Part shown: in pieces, positions 49,004 through 57,548 of the stretch
Layout of the letters: every line of letters begins with the position of its first letter
How positions within the stretch are numbered: the first letter of the stretch is position 1
Assembly (NCBI GenBank): GCA_913047695.1
Contig: CAJWUI010000005.1
Location: 62,001-126,000, forward strand
Direction of reading: 5' to 3'
Length of the DNA stretch: 64,000 bases
Origin: an uncultured Bacteroidota bacterium
Lineage (GTDB): Bacteria > Bacteroidota > Bacteroidia > Flavobacteriales > Flavobacteriaceae
Notes under the pieces: generated by a model
The model's input: only the letters and a program-made list of their open reading frames with translations
The model's database searches: none
Told to the model about the DNA's origin: nothing
Translations under genes and position numbers: made by a program

Positions 49004-50887
49004 CTAGTATCCAGGATTTTGCTGTAAAGACGGATCACGGTCGATTTCGTTCTGAGGTATTGGCATGAAATATACTTGATCTCTCCATACTCTGTTTTCA
49101 AAAACGATGTCAGTTGGTCTGTATTTATAATCAAAATCAGCTGTACTCTTTCTGTAATTTGCAGGAGTCATTGTACTACCTGCTTTTTGAGTAGCTTGAA
49201 TTAATGTTTGCTGAACTTGTTTGTCAAGAGAATATGGTCCCTCTAACCAACGTTTCATATCAAACAGTCGGGCATCTTCGTTTACAAGTTCTTTGTCTCG
49301 CTCTCTCTTGTATAGCTCAAGTAAATCAGCACCAGTTTCAGTAACTTCAGGCAGACCATTTCTAAAACGAAGTTTGTTTAACCAAACTTTAGCATCTGCT
49401 TCCTGACCTAAGTTTATGCTTGCTTCTACATAATTAAGAAGAACTTCAGTGTACCTTATATATGGTGCATCCACTTTTTGAAGGTTGTTTGGCCATGACG
49501 CTGGTAGTCTTGGATCTGAGAACTTTTTAAAATAGTAACCTGTTCTAGATCCATTCCAGTCTTCAATGGGTCCTTGACGCGTATCCACACCATTTACAAT
49601 AGTTCCATCAGAAAAAGTATAGTAACCTGTTTGAAGTTCATTAAAATTATCAAATTTGGTCACATCACTAGTTCTCACTTTCCATGGTGCTCCATCAAAT
49701 AGTAATGTTGCATAGAAACGGGCTTCACGATCACCGTAAGGATCAGCAGCGTGGGCAGGATTGTTCCAATCGAAGGTAGTACCGTCACTCATGGAATATT
49801 TGCTTGCCAAAGCTTCAGTTGGAGTAGTACCAGCCCATTCATGATAACCATTAGGACCATGATACAGGGCAACCATTCCTGGTCCTTGCGACCAACCATC
49901 TCCACCTGGGTAAGTTCTTGAACCGTAACCAAAGCCTTCTATCATTCTTCCCCAAATGAAATCCTGATTCTTATCTCCGTCTAGCCAGATATCTTCATAA
50001 TTCTTTTGTGCCTCAGCGAAAGGCGCCGGTGCAGCATAATCAAGTTTGTATCCGCTCGTAGCATCCAAAAGTTCTTTTGATGCGGTCTGAGCAGCTTGCC
50101 AGCGTGCCTGTTGTGAACCACCAGTATATCCTATAAGTTCTTTGCTACCATAGCCAGATATAGTCGAAACTGCAGCATTTTTTACAGGATCGTGTAAATC
50201 ACTCGCTGCATGAGTTAGTACTCTGGATTTTAATGCATGAGCAGTTAACTTATGAGCTCTTGCTTTACTCTGTGGTGCATCCGCTAAAAGAACAATTGCT
50301 TTATCTAAATCAGATATGATTTGGCTTACAGTAGCCTCGAAACTTGCTCTTGGGTTTGAAGCTTCACTTTCTAGAGTAAGTGGTTCCGTTAAAAGAACGA
50401 TACCTCCATATTGTCTCATTAATTGAGAAAAAAGATATCCTCTCATAAAGTGAGCTTCTCCAAGTAATCTGTTAGCAAGTGATGCTTCCAGACCACCTTC
50501 GTTAGCAGTTAGTTTTTGTATTGCTATGTTAGCACTTCTTACAAATGGATAAAGTTGTGTCCAACTCATCCATTGCATGTCCATATAACCACCAGCAGGA
50601 TTCATTTTACCCTCAGTATATCCATCAACACCCCGACCTGGATGAGTAAATACAGCTTGATCAGTAAAAGCATCCGTGGTTTCCTCTCGGGTTAATGTAC
50701 CTGCCCAAGTGGCTTGGTACAAGTCAAGGACAGCTGCTTCAGCTAGCTTGGCCGATGACCAAACATTAGATTCAGCAATTTCACTTAATGGTGTTGTACT
50801 TAAGAAATCATCTTGGCAACTAATTATTGCCGAAACAAACATAAATCCAACAGCGCATTTAATTATAGTCTTCTTCATTTTTCTCAT
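49004..50887 (-). CDS. susD: RagB/SusD family surface glycan-binding lipoprotein
   Basis: Outer-membrane lipoprotein of the SusD family that captures glycans or other nutrients and closes over its SusC partner. The 627 residues start with a lipobox AIISCQ, then SusD helices (TPLSEIAESNVWSS, LGEAHFMRGYLFSQL) and end with YFMPIPQNEIDRDPSLQQNPGY, the classic C-terminus. Both ATG 50887 and ATG 50878 (MKKTIIKCAVGF) are possible; the second fits the signal peptide better. SusC lies 13 bases upstream. The symbol is a family name; the ligand is unknown. Confidence 0.95.
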   Translation of the reverse strand: MRKMKKTIIKCAVGFMFVSAIISCQDDFLSTTPLSEIAESNVWSSAKLAEAAVLDLYQATWAGTLTREETTDAFTDQAVFTHPGRGVDGYTEGKMNPAGGYMDMQWMSWTQLYPFVRSANIAIQKLTANEGGLEASLANRLLGEAHFMRGYLFSQLMRQYGGIVLLTEPLTLESEASNPRASFEATVSQIISDLDKAIVLLADAPQSKARAHKLTAHALKSRVLTHAASDLHDPVKNAAVSTISGYGSKELIGYTGGSQQARWQAAQTASKELLDATSGYKLDYAAPAPFAEAQKNYEDIWLDGDKNQDFIWGRMIEGFGYGSRTYPGGDGWSQGPGMVALYHGPNGYHEWAGTTPTEALASKYSMSDGTTFDWNNPAHAADPYGDREARFYATLLFDGAPWKVRTSDVTKFDNFNELQTGYYTFSDGTIVNGVDTRQGPIEDWNGSRTGYYFKKFSDPRLPASWPNNLQKVDAPYIRYTEVLLNYVEASINLGQEADAKVWLNKLRFRNGLPEVTETGADLLELYKRERDKELVNEDARLFDMKRWLEGPYSLDKQVQQTLIQATQKAGSTMTPANYRKSTADFDYKYRPTDIVFENRVWRDQVYFMPIPQNEIDRDPSLQQNPGY

Positions 50888-50900
50888 GTTTATATATAAA

Positions 50901-53900
50901 TTAAAAGGTTATTTGTATTCCGGTTATTATGGTTTTTAGAAGTGGATAAGCACCACCATTATTTACATTTCCTCCACCTGCGTTTCTGGTATTAGTTACG
51001 TTTATACCATTCTGAACAACTTCAGGATCAAATGGGAAATCTGTGATAGTAATCAAGTTCGTTCCAGTTACTGAAAGACGTATACTTTCAGCATTTATCT
51101 TACTTGTGATAGAATCACTAAAGCTATATCCTAACTCAAGAGTTTTCAATCTTATAAAGTCTCTGGTTAAAAGAGCGTAGTCAGTTTGACCTGAATACCA
51201 CTGGTCACCCCTGTCTGCTAGTCGAGGAGCAGGAGCATCTGGATTATCTAGAGACCATGCACGATCAAAAACATCACGCTGAACATTAGCAAGTGTTCCA
51301 GACATAAAGCTCCATTCATAAGAATTATATCCTCCGGCTGCGCCGTTCCAATACATATTAAGATCAAAGTTTTTGTAAGATAGAGCTGTATTAAACCCAA
51401 ACTGAGTATCAGCAAATGTACTTCCACCAACTCGAGTTTGGTCAGCTGGAGTAATTTTCCCGTCACCGTTTATATCTTCAACTCTTGCATCTCCAGGACG
51501 AAGAAGTGGAGCAATTGCACTGTAGTCTAAAGTTTCAGCATCAATGTCGGCTTGGGTTCGGAAAATACCAGTCATTCTGTAGCGGAGAGGCCTTCCTATC
51601 TCTCCACCAGTTTCTCTTTGCCAAGGACGGTCAGCTAATTCAGGTTCATCTATAAATACCAATTCATTATTTGAATCACTGAAGTTAAGTGTAAAATTAT
51701 AAGTAAAACCGTTACTAGTTTCTCCATTAAATCCTGCAGTTACCTCTATCCCAGCATTTTTAAACTCACCAATATTTTGAGCAGGCGGTGTAATACCAGA
51801 ATATGAAGGTAAAGTTTTGTTCGGCAAGGTTAAGATATCTTGTCTTGTATTATTAAACACTTCAAATCCGAGCGCAAGCTTATTGTTCAACGCTCTTATG
51901 TCGAAACCAAAGTTTTGTGAAGTTTGTGTTTCCCAAGTAATGTTAGGATTCGGAACTTTAGTCTCATAAGCTGTTGTAACAACATCACCTAAACTAGTAG
52001 CAGAAAATCCATACGATGCTAAGAATTGGAATGGAGCAACATTATCATTCCCTAATTGACCCCATGATCCCTTCAATTTGAAGTAGTCAAGGAAACCAAC
52101 ATTAAAGAAAGATTCTTCAGATACAACCCATCCCGCTGATACTCCAGGGAAGACACCATAACGTGTTTCTTCAGGGAATGTATATGAACCATCATAAGTG
52201 ACAACTGCTTCTAAAAGATATTTTTCTTTATAGTTGTAGTTTAAACGGCCATAATAATGGATACGAGCAATCTCGCTTCCTGTACCTTGGCTAAATTGTC
52301 CGTCTTGCCCTCCAAAACTAAGTTGATCTAAGTCGTTAGAAAGGAAAAAACGTTTGAAAGCTCTCATAAAACTTATATCAGTTTGCTCTCTTGTAATACC
52401 TCCTAAAATTTTGAAATAATTATCACCAAAGTCTTTCTCGTATGAGGCATTAAATATAGCTGTTATATCTGTTCTAGTGGTATGGTCTTGCTGTAAGCTA
52501 GGATCACCAGGACCTCTTTGGGAAGCAGTTAATCCAGATGAGTCTCTATTGATTCCATCCCATGTATACAACTCCCAAGGTCTTTGCCATACTTTTTGAT
52601 CAAAGTTCTGCTTGTCATAAGCAACATTACCTCGGATCAACAATCCTTCTACACCAGGCACTCTGAAGTCAAGACCTATATTACTTTGAACATAGTTTGT
52701 ACTTCTATCATTATATCCTGGCTCATCTGTAACACGAATGGCAGGGTTATTTCCATTTTCGATATCTGGACCATACTCACCAGTTGGCCAGTAAGCAGGA
52801 AACCAAGGATATTGGCGAACTAAATCATTAAAAACATTTCCAGGTGCATTTGTTGCAGTTAAATTTTCTTCTTGTCTTGAATATAAACCAACATCAAGAC
52901 TTAAAAAGTCATTGATTTTAGCATCCAAATTAAGGCGAAGATCATATTGAGTAAATCCTTTCGGTGCATTTTTAAAATTTACGTCCTGTCTTAAATAGCC
53001 AGCTGAAGCTAAGTATTTTACATTTTCGTCTCCACCGGTTATTTGCACATTTTGTCTAGTGGTTGGAGCATTCTTGCGTTGTACTGCTTCCATCCAATCT
53101 GTATCTGGATAAAGCCAAGGGTCAGTACCAGCTCTTGTGTTTTCGATACGATCGGTTGAATAAGTTGGGTTTAAAACTTCTCCATTAGGACGTGTAAAAG
53201 GTTGCCCTCTTACTGCATTAGCAGCAGCCCATTCTCCTACCGGTAGTTTATATACATTTAGTAGGTTAACTAAATCCATGTATTCAGCTCCAGTTAACAT
53301 ATCTGGTGTAGTGGTGAAATTTTGCCAGCCATAATTTGAGGTAATTTTAACTTTAGCTTTACCCTCGCTTCCTCTTTTTGTAGTAATAAGAATTACCCCG
53401 TTAGCAGCTCGTGCACCATAAATAGCTGCAGAAGCATCTTTAAGGACTGATATACTCTCTATATCAGCAGGATTAATTCTGGCAAGTCCACCTGCTCTGT
53501 CAGGAATACCATCAATAACGACAAGCGCAGATGAGTTATTAAAGGTGTTAGTACCTCGAATCCTAACTGCAGGAGTGTCAGCTCCTGGGGCTCCGTTATT
53601 TTGATCTATAAAAACACCAGCAACTTTTCCAGCGAGCGCTGTACCTAGGTTAGGAGAAGATGATTTTTCTAACTCACCTCCACCAATGGTTGCAATAGAA
53701 CCAGTCAGGGTTGCTTTTTTCTGAGTACCGTAACCTGTTACAACAACTTCATCAAGTTCGTTAGCACCCTCAGTTAAAACTATATCAAAAGAATCTGCAC
53801 TTGCAGATACTTCTTGTGTTTCAAAGCCTATATAAGAAAACACAAGAATAGCGTCGTCATCAGATACTGTGATTGTGAAATTACCATCAAAGTCAGAAAC

Positions 53901-54047
53901 AACCCCATTGCTTGTACCTTTCTCAAGGACACTCACACCGGGTAAGGGTCCTGATTCATCTGATACACTTCCTTGCAGTGTCTGTTGGGCAGTCACGAGC
54001 CCTGCAGCAAGTAAAAATGTAATGTAAATTAAATTTTTAAGTTTCAT
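50901..54047 (-). CDS. susC: SusC/RagA family TonB-linked outer-membrane transporter
   Basis: TonB-dependent importer (1048 residues), partner of SusD. Order of parts: signal peptide (FLLAAGLVTAQ), carboxypeptidase regulatory-like domain (GSVSDESGPLPGVSVLEKG), TonB box region (LDEVVVTGYGTQKKA), plug (RIRGTNTFNNSS, VLKDASAAIYGARAANGVIL), and a 22-strand barrel ending TIITGIQITF. There is no N-terminal secretin/STN domain, so no anti-sigma-factor signalling is expected. Bases in susC and susD look less AT-rich than the neighbours. It heads the minus-strand operon and is divergent from the FGE-like gene. Confidence 0.96.
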   Translation of the reverse strand: MKLKNLIYITFLLAAGLVTAQQTLQGSVSDESGPLPGVSVLEKGTSNGVVSDFDGNFTITVSDDDAILVFSYIGFETQEVSASADSFDIVLTEGANELDEVVVTGYGTQKKATLTGSIATIGGGELEKSSSPNLGTALAGKVAGVFIDQNNGAPGADTPAVRIRGTNTFNNSSALVVIDGIPDRAGGLARINPADIESISVLKDASAAIYGARAANGVILITTKRGSEGKAKVKITSNYGWQNFTTTPDMLTGAEYMDLVNLLNVYKLPVGEWAAANAVRGQPFTRPNGEVLNPTYSTDRIENTRAGTDPWLYPDTDWMEAVQRKNAPTTRQNVQITGGDENVKYLASAGYLRQDVNFKNAPKGFTQYDLRLNLDAKINDFLSLDVGLYSRQEENLTATNAPGNVFNDLVRQYPWFPAYWPTGEYGPDIENGNNPAIRVTDEPGYNDRSTNYVQSNIGLDFRVPGVEGLLIRGNVAYDKQNFDQKVWQRPWELYTWDGINRDSSGLTASQRGPGDPSLQQDHTTRTDITAIFNASYEKDFGDNYFKILGGITREQTDISFMRAFKRFFLSNDLDQLSFGGQDGQFSQGTGSEIARIHYYGRLNYNYKEKYLLEAVVTYDGSYTFPEETRYGVFPGVSAGWVVSEESFFNVGFLDYFKLKGSWGQLGNDNVAPFQFLASYGFSATSLGDVVTTAYETKVPNPNITWETQTSQNFGFDIRALNNKLALGFEVFNNTRQDILTLPNKTLPSYSGITPPAQNIGEFKNAGIEVTAGFNGETSNGFTYNFTLNFSDSNNELVFIDEPELADRPWQRETGGEIGRPLRYRMTGIFRTQADIDAETLDYSAIAPLLRPGDARVEDINGDGKITPADQTRVGGSTFADTQFGFNTALSYKNFDLNMYWNGAAGGYNSYEWSFMSGTLANVQRDVFDRAWSLDNPDAPAPRLADRGDQWYSGQTDYALLTRDFIRLKTLELGYSFSDSITSKINAESIRLSVTGTNLITITDFPFDPEVVQNGINVTNTRNAGGGNVNNGGAYPLLKTIITGIQITF

Positions 54048-54172
54048 CTTGTCTCTTTAATTTGTTTAATTTAATTTGTTTATGATTATAAGTTAACGGC
54101 TCAAATTATGTAAATATTTGGTTTATCACAAATAATAAATATAAAATTAGCATAAACGTCAAACTCGTCTAA

Positions 54173-54180
54173 CAAAATTA
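54173..54180 (-). promoter_or_regulatory. Weak candidate -7 box for susC
   Basis: TAATTTTG on the minus strand fits TANNTTTG and lies about 125 bases before the susC ATG, leaving a long untranslated leader. The only nearby TTG (54194-54196, minus strand) has a 13-base spacer. No regulator gene is adjacent. Confidence 0.25.
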
Positions 54181-54276
54181 AAAATATTATAAACAAACAG
54201 CATATTTTTTTTTTATTTATTGAATTCCAAGCATATAATTTCTATCTTTTTTTTTTTAAAACACTTTCTACAAAAA

Positions 54277-55233
54277 TTGAAATTGAAATTAAATTATTTT
54301 TACATTTTTCTTCTTGCTCTTAGCTCATTTGGACAAGAAAAATATAAAGAAAAAATATCTGATAACTATGAAATGGATATGGTTTATGTAAAGGGGGGTA
54401 CTTTTTTAATGGGCAGCTCTAAATCTGAAAAAGGACATTTTGGTGACGAAGGACCACAACATGAGGTCGCAATTGACGACTTTTGGATGGGTAAATATGA
54501 AGTAACATGGGATTTATATAATTTATTTGTGACACGAGAACTTGACGCTGATCAGATTGCTAAGGATGAAAGTTCTGAAGTTCAAATAGATGTAGATGCG
54601 GTTTCAGGAGCTACCACTCCGTATGTAGAAATGAGTTTTGGCATGGGTATTGAAGGTTACCCAGCCATTTGTATGACTCAATTGGCTGCAGTCAAATTTT
54701 GTGAATGGCTTTCTGCAATGACTGGCCATTTTTATCGCTTGCCAACTGAAGCGGAATGGGAGTACGCATGTAGAGCAGGAAGCAATGAAGCTTACTCTTT
54801 TGGAAATGATACAACTGATTTAGACCAGTATGCTTGGTATAAATCAAATAGTAACGACAAATATCAACCTGTAGGTACCAAAAAACCAAACCAATGGGAC
54901 CTCTATGATATGCATGGTAATGTTGCTGAATGGACTTTAGACCAGTATCTTCCAACCGCTTACAGGACAAGAAGAGGAGAAATAAAAAATCCTTATCAAA
55001 AACCAACTAAAGTTTATCCTAAGGTGGTAAGAGGAGGTTCTTGGATGGATTCACCCAATCGATTACGCTCTGCTGCTCGACGCCCCTCATCAAAAAAATG
55101 GAAAATGCGTGACCCTCAAATACCAAAAAGTAAATGGTGGCACACTGATGCTCCTTTTGTGGGTTTGAGAGTAGTAAGACCTGTTAAAACGCCTTCTGAA
55201 GAAGAACAAAAAAATTACTGGAATTATAATTAA
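54277..55233 (+). CDS. Exported FGE-sulfatase/SUMF1-fold protein lacking the catalytic cysteines
   Basis: About 318 residues of the formylglycine-generating-enzyme (SUMF1/EgtB/PvdO) fold: FLMGSSKSEKGHFGDEGPQHEV, KYEVTWDLYN, YRLPTEAEWEYACRAGS, DMHGNVAEWTLD, VVRGGSWMDSPNRLRSAARR and VGLRVVRP. The Cys pair used by true FGE in the C-terminal third is absent, so it is unlikely to mature sulfatases. No ATG precedes the signal peptide; TTG 54277 gives MKLKLNYFYIFLLALSSFGQ, a good signal, and TTG 54220 would add 19 residues through an 11-T run. It heads the plus-strand set with the oxidoreductase and TIM-barrel genes. Confidence 0.82.
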   Translation: MKLKLNYFYIFLLALSSFGQEKYKEKISDNYEMDMVYVKGGTFLMGSSKSEKGHFGDEGPQHEVAIDDFWMGKYEVTWDLYNLFVTRELDADQIAKDESSEVQIDVDAVSGATTPYVEMSFGMGIEGYPAICMTQLAAVKFCEWLSAMTGHFYRLPTEAEWEYACRAGSNEAYSFGNDTTDLDQYAWYKSNSNDKYQPVGTKKPNQWDLYDMHGNVAEWTLDQYLPTAYRTRRGEIKNPYQKPTKVYPKVVRGGSWMDSPNRLRSAARRPSSKKWKMRDPQIPKSKWWHTDAPFVGLRVVRPVKTPSEEEQKNYWNYN

Positions 55234-55237
55234 TTAA

Positions 55238-55253
55238 TAAATAAATAAATAAA
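55238..55253 (+). repeat. Four tandem TAAA units before the Gfo/Idh/MocA start
   Basis: TAAA four times, one A, then the ATG at 55255. The same motif and nearly the same placement occur before htpG, consistent with a TAAA-type ribosome-loading leader or a slippage-prone array. Confidence 0.6.
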
Positions 55254-55254
55254 A

Positions 55255-56631
55255 ATGAAAAATAAAGACAAATTTAAAGACCAAGAATTGACTCGTCGAT
55301 CTTTTGTAAAGCAAACAGCTTTAGCAACAAGTGGATTATTGTCCGTTCCCTTATCAGTAGAAGCTATGGCCAATGTTAATGGGGAAAAGAAATTAAAACT
55401 AGCTCTTATAGGATGTGGCGGAAGAGGCTCCGGAGCAGCTGTACAAGCTCTCACTGCTGATGAAAATGTCGAACTTGTAGCTATGGCTGATGCATTTGCT
55501 GACAGAATTGAAAAAAGTTTGAGAGGAATACAAAAGCATTTCGAAGGAGAGGAGAAACTAGATTATAGCACTTCTACTCATAAAGGTTCTAAAAGAAAAA
55601 TTTCAATTAAAGAAAAAAATAAGTTCGTTGGATTTGATGCCTACAAAAAAGCTATTGACTTAGCTGACGTTGTCATTTTGACAACACCACCTGGATTCCG
55701 CCCTTATCACTTTGAATATGCAATTGCAAACGGCAAGCATGTTTTTATGGAAAAACCATTAGCGACAGATCCTGTTGGGATTCGTAAAGTTTTAGCTACA
55801 GCCAAAATAGCTAAGGCTAAAAAATTAAATGTTGTAGTTGGCCTGCAAAGACACTATCAATCAAAATATATAGATTTAAAACAACGTGTCGACGAAGGTG
55901 CAATAGGTAAAATAAGAGGTGGTCAAGTATATTGGAATGATGCCGGTGTATGGACAAAAAGAAGGAAAGCAGGTCAAAGTGAGCTGGAATACCAAATGAG
56001 AAATTGGTATTATTTTAATTGGCTTTGTGGAGATCATATCTTGGAACAGCACATCCATAATATTGATGTTGCAAATTGGTTTATTGGAGATTATCCTGTC
56101 TCAGCACAAGGTATGGGAGGTCGACAAGTAAGAACCGGAAAAGACCACGGTGAAATTTTTGATCATCATTTTGTTGAATTTACCTATGCTAGCGGAGCTG
56201 TAATTTCAAGTCAATGTAGACACATCCGAGGTACTATGAGTAGAGTTGATGAAGTTTTCCAAGGTACCAAAGGGAGTATTGAAATTGGAAAAGGTGAAAT
56301 TACTGACCTTAGTGGAAATTCTAAATATAAGTATCCAAAAAAATGGGGTGAAGATCCAAACCCCTATCAGGTAGAACATGACAAGCTATTCGCATCAATT
56401 CGTAACGGGGGAGTAATTTCAGATACTGAAAATGGAGCAATGAGCACTTTAACAGCAATTTTAGGAAGAATGGCAACTTATACTGGTAAAAAAATCACAA
56501 TGGAAGAGGCTCTAAACTCTAAGTTACATTTAATGCCAGAAAAAGTCACTTGGGAAACAACTCCTCCATCATTACCGGATAGTGAAGGAAACTATCCTAT
56601 TCCAACTCCGGGAAAAACAAAAATGATTTAA
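55255..56631 (+). CDS. Tat-exported Gfo/Idh/MocA family oxidoreductase
   Basis: A 458-residue NAD(P)-dependent dehydrogenase-like protein with a twin-arginine signal (LTRRSFVKQTALATSG, Arg 14-15), meaning it is exported folded, probably with its cofactor bound. The nucleotide-binding motif is ALIGCGGRGSG (about 50-60), the family EKP motif is VFMEKPLATD, and LEQHIHNIDVANW holds a candidate catalytic His. Exported members of this family in Bacteroidota and Planctomycetes are linked to oxidation of sugars or glycosides. It starts 21 bases after the FGE-like gene and is 2 bases before the TIM-barrel gene, so the three form an operon. Confidence 0.92.
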   Translation: MKNKDKFKDQELTRRSFVKQTALATSGLLSVPLSVEAMANVNGEKKLKLALIGCGGRGSGAAVQALTADENVELVAMADAFADRIEKSLRGIQKHFEGEEKLDYSTSTHKGSKRKISIKEKNKFVGFDAYKKAIDLADVVILTTPPGFRPYHFEYAIANGKHVFMEKPLATDPVGIRKVLATAKIAKAKKLNVVVGLQRHYQSKYIDLKQRVDEGAIGKIRGGQVYWNDAGVWTKRRKAGQSELEYQMRNWYYFNWLCGDHILEQHIHNIDVANWFIGDYPVSAQGMGGRQVRTGKDHGEIFDHHFVEFTYASGAVISSQCRHIRGTMSRVDEVFQGTKGSIEIGKGEITDLSGNSKYKYPKKWGEDPNPYQVEHDKLFASIRNGGVISDTENGAMSTLTAILGRMATYTGKKITMEEALNSKLHLMPEKVTWETTPPSLPDSEGNYPIPTPGKTKMI

Positions 56632-56633
56632 AA

Positions 56634-57548
56634 ATGAATCGTAGAGATTTTACAAAAGCTTCAATAATGGCTGGTGTTGGACTCGCTAGCACAAATTCAT
56701 TTGCAGACAATTATAATTATGTAAAAGCATATAATTATAATTTGAAGTATGCGCCTCATCTAGGTATGTTTCGACATCATGCAGGCAATAACCCTATTGA
56801 TCAGCTCAATTTTATGGCTGATCAGGGTTTCACTGCTTTTGAAGATAATGATATGCGAAAACGTGATGTGAGTCTCCAAGAAAAAATGGCTAAAACCATG
56901 GAAAAAAGGGGGCTTAGCATGGGGGTTTTTGTCGCACACGAAATTTATTGGCAAAAACCTAATCTTGCAAGTGGCAATTTAAATTTAAGAGCTGAGTTTT
57001 TAGATTTTATAAAGAAGGCAATTCCAGTAGCTAAACGTGTAAATGCAAAATGGATGACTGTTGTTCCTGGTCATGTGGATTTGAGGCAGAATATGTCTTA
57101 TCAGACAGCTCATGTTGTAGAAAGTTTAAAACAGGCTTGTTCTTTACTTGAGCCTCATGGCTTAGTAATGGTTTTAGAGCCATTAAATTTTAGAGATCAC
57201 CCAGGTTTATTTTTATCTGAAAGCCCCCAGGCTTATGAAATATGTAAAACCGTAGATTCTCCTTCTTGTAAAATTTTATTTGATATTTATCATCAACAAA
57301 TCCAGGAAGGAAATTTGATTCCTAACATAAATAAATGTTGGAATGAAATTGGCTATTTTCAGATTGGAGACAATCCAGGCAGAAAAGAACCAACTACTGG
57401 AGAAATAAATTATAGAAATGTTTTTAAATTCATTCACGGGAAAGGGTATGAAGGAATTTTAGGAATGGAACATGGAAACTATAATAGAGGTAAGGAGGGT
57501 GAAATGGATGTTATCAAATCTTACCAAGAAGTAGACCAGTTTATTTAA
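56634..57548 (+). CDS. Tat-exported TIM-barrel sugar isomerase/epimerase-like protein
   Basis: A 304-residue protein of the AP-endonuclease-2/xylose-isomerase-like TIM-barrel family, often named hydroxypyruvate isomerase. The Tat signal is short (MNRRDFTKASIMAGVGLAS). Metal-binding acids are suggested in MVLEPLNFRDHPG, ILFDIYHQQIQEG and LGMEHGNYNRG, and GRKEPTTGEINYRNVF matches isomerase relatives. Export with the neighbouring oxidoreductase suggests they act in sequence on one carbohydrate in the periplasm. It overlaps the convergent GH20 gene by 8 bases (TTATTTAA). Confidence 0.88.
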   Translation: MNRRDFTKASIMAGVGLASTNSFADNYNYVKAYNYNLKYAPHLGMFRHHAGNNPIDQLNFMADQGFTAFEDNDMRKRDVSLQEKMAKTMEKRGLSMGVFVAHEIYWQKPNLASGNLNLRAEFLDFIKKAIPVAKRVNAKWMTVVPGHVDLRQNMSYQTAHVVESLKQACSLLEPHGLVMVLEPLNFRDHPGLFLSESPQAYEICKTVDSPSCKILFDIYHQQIQEGNLIPNINKCWNEIGYFQIGDNPGRKEPTTGEINYRNVFKFIHGKGYEGILGMEHGNYNRGKEGEMDVIKSYQEVDQFI

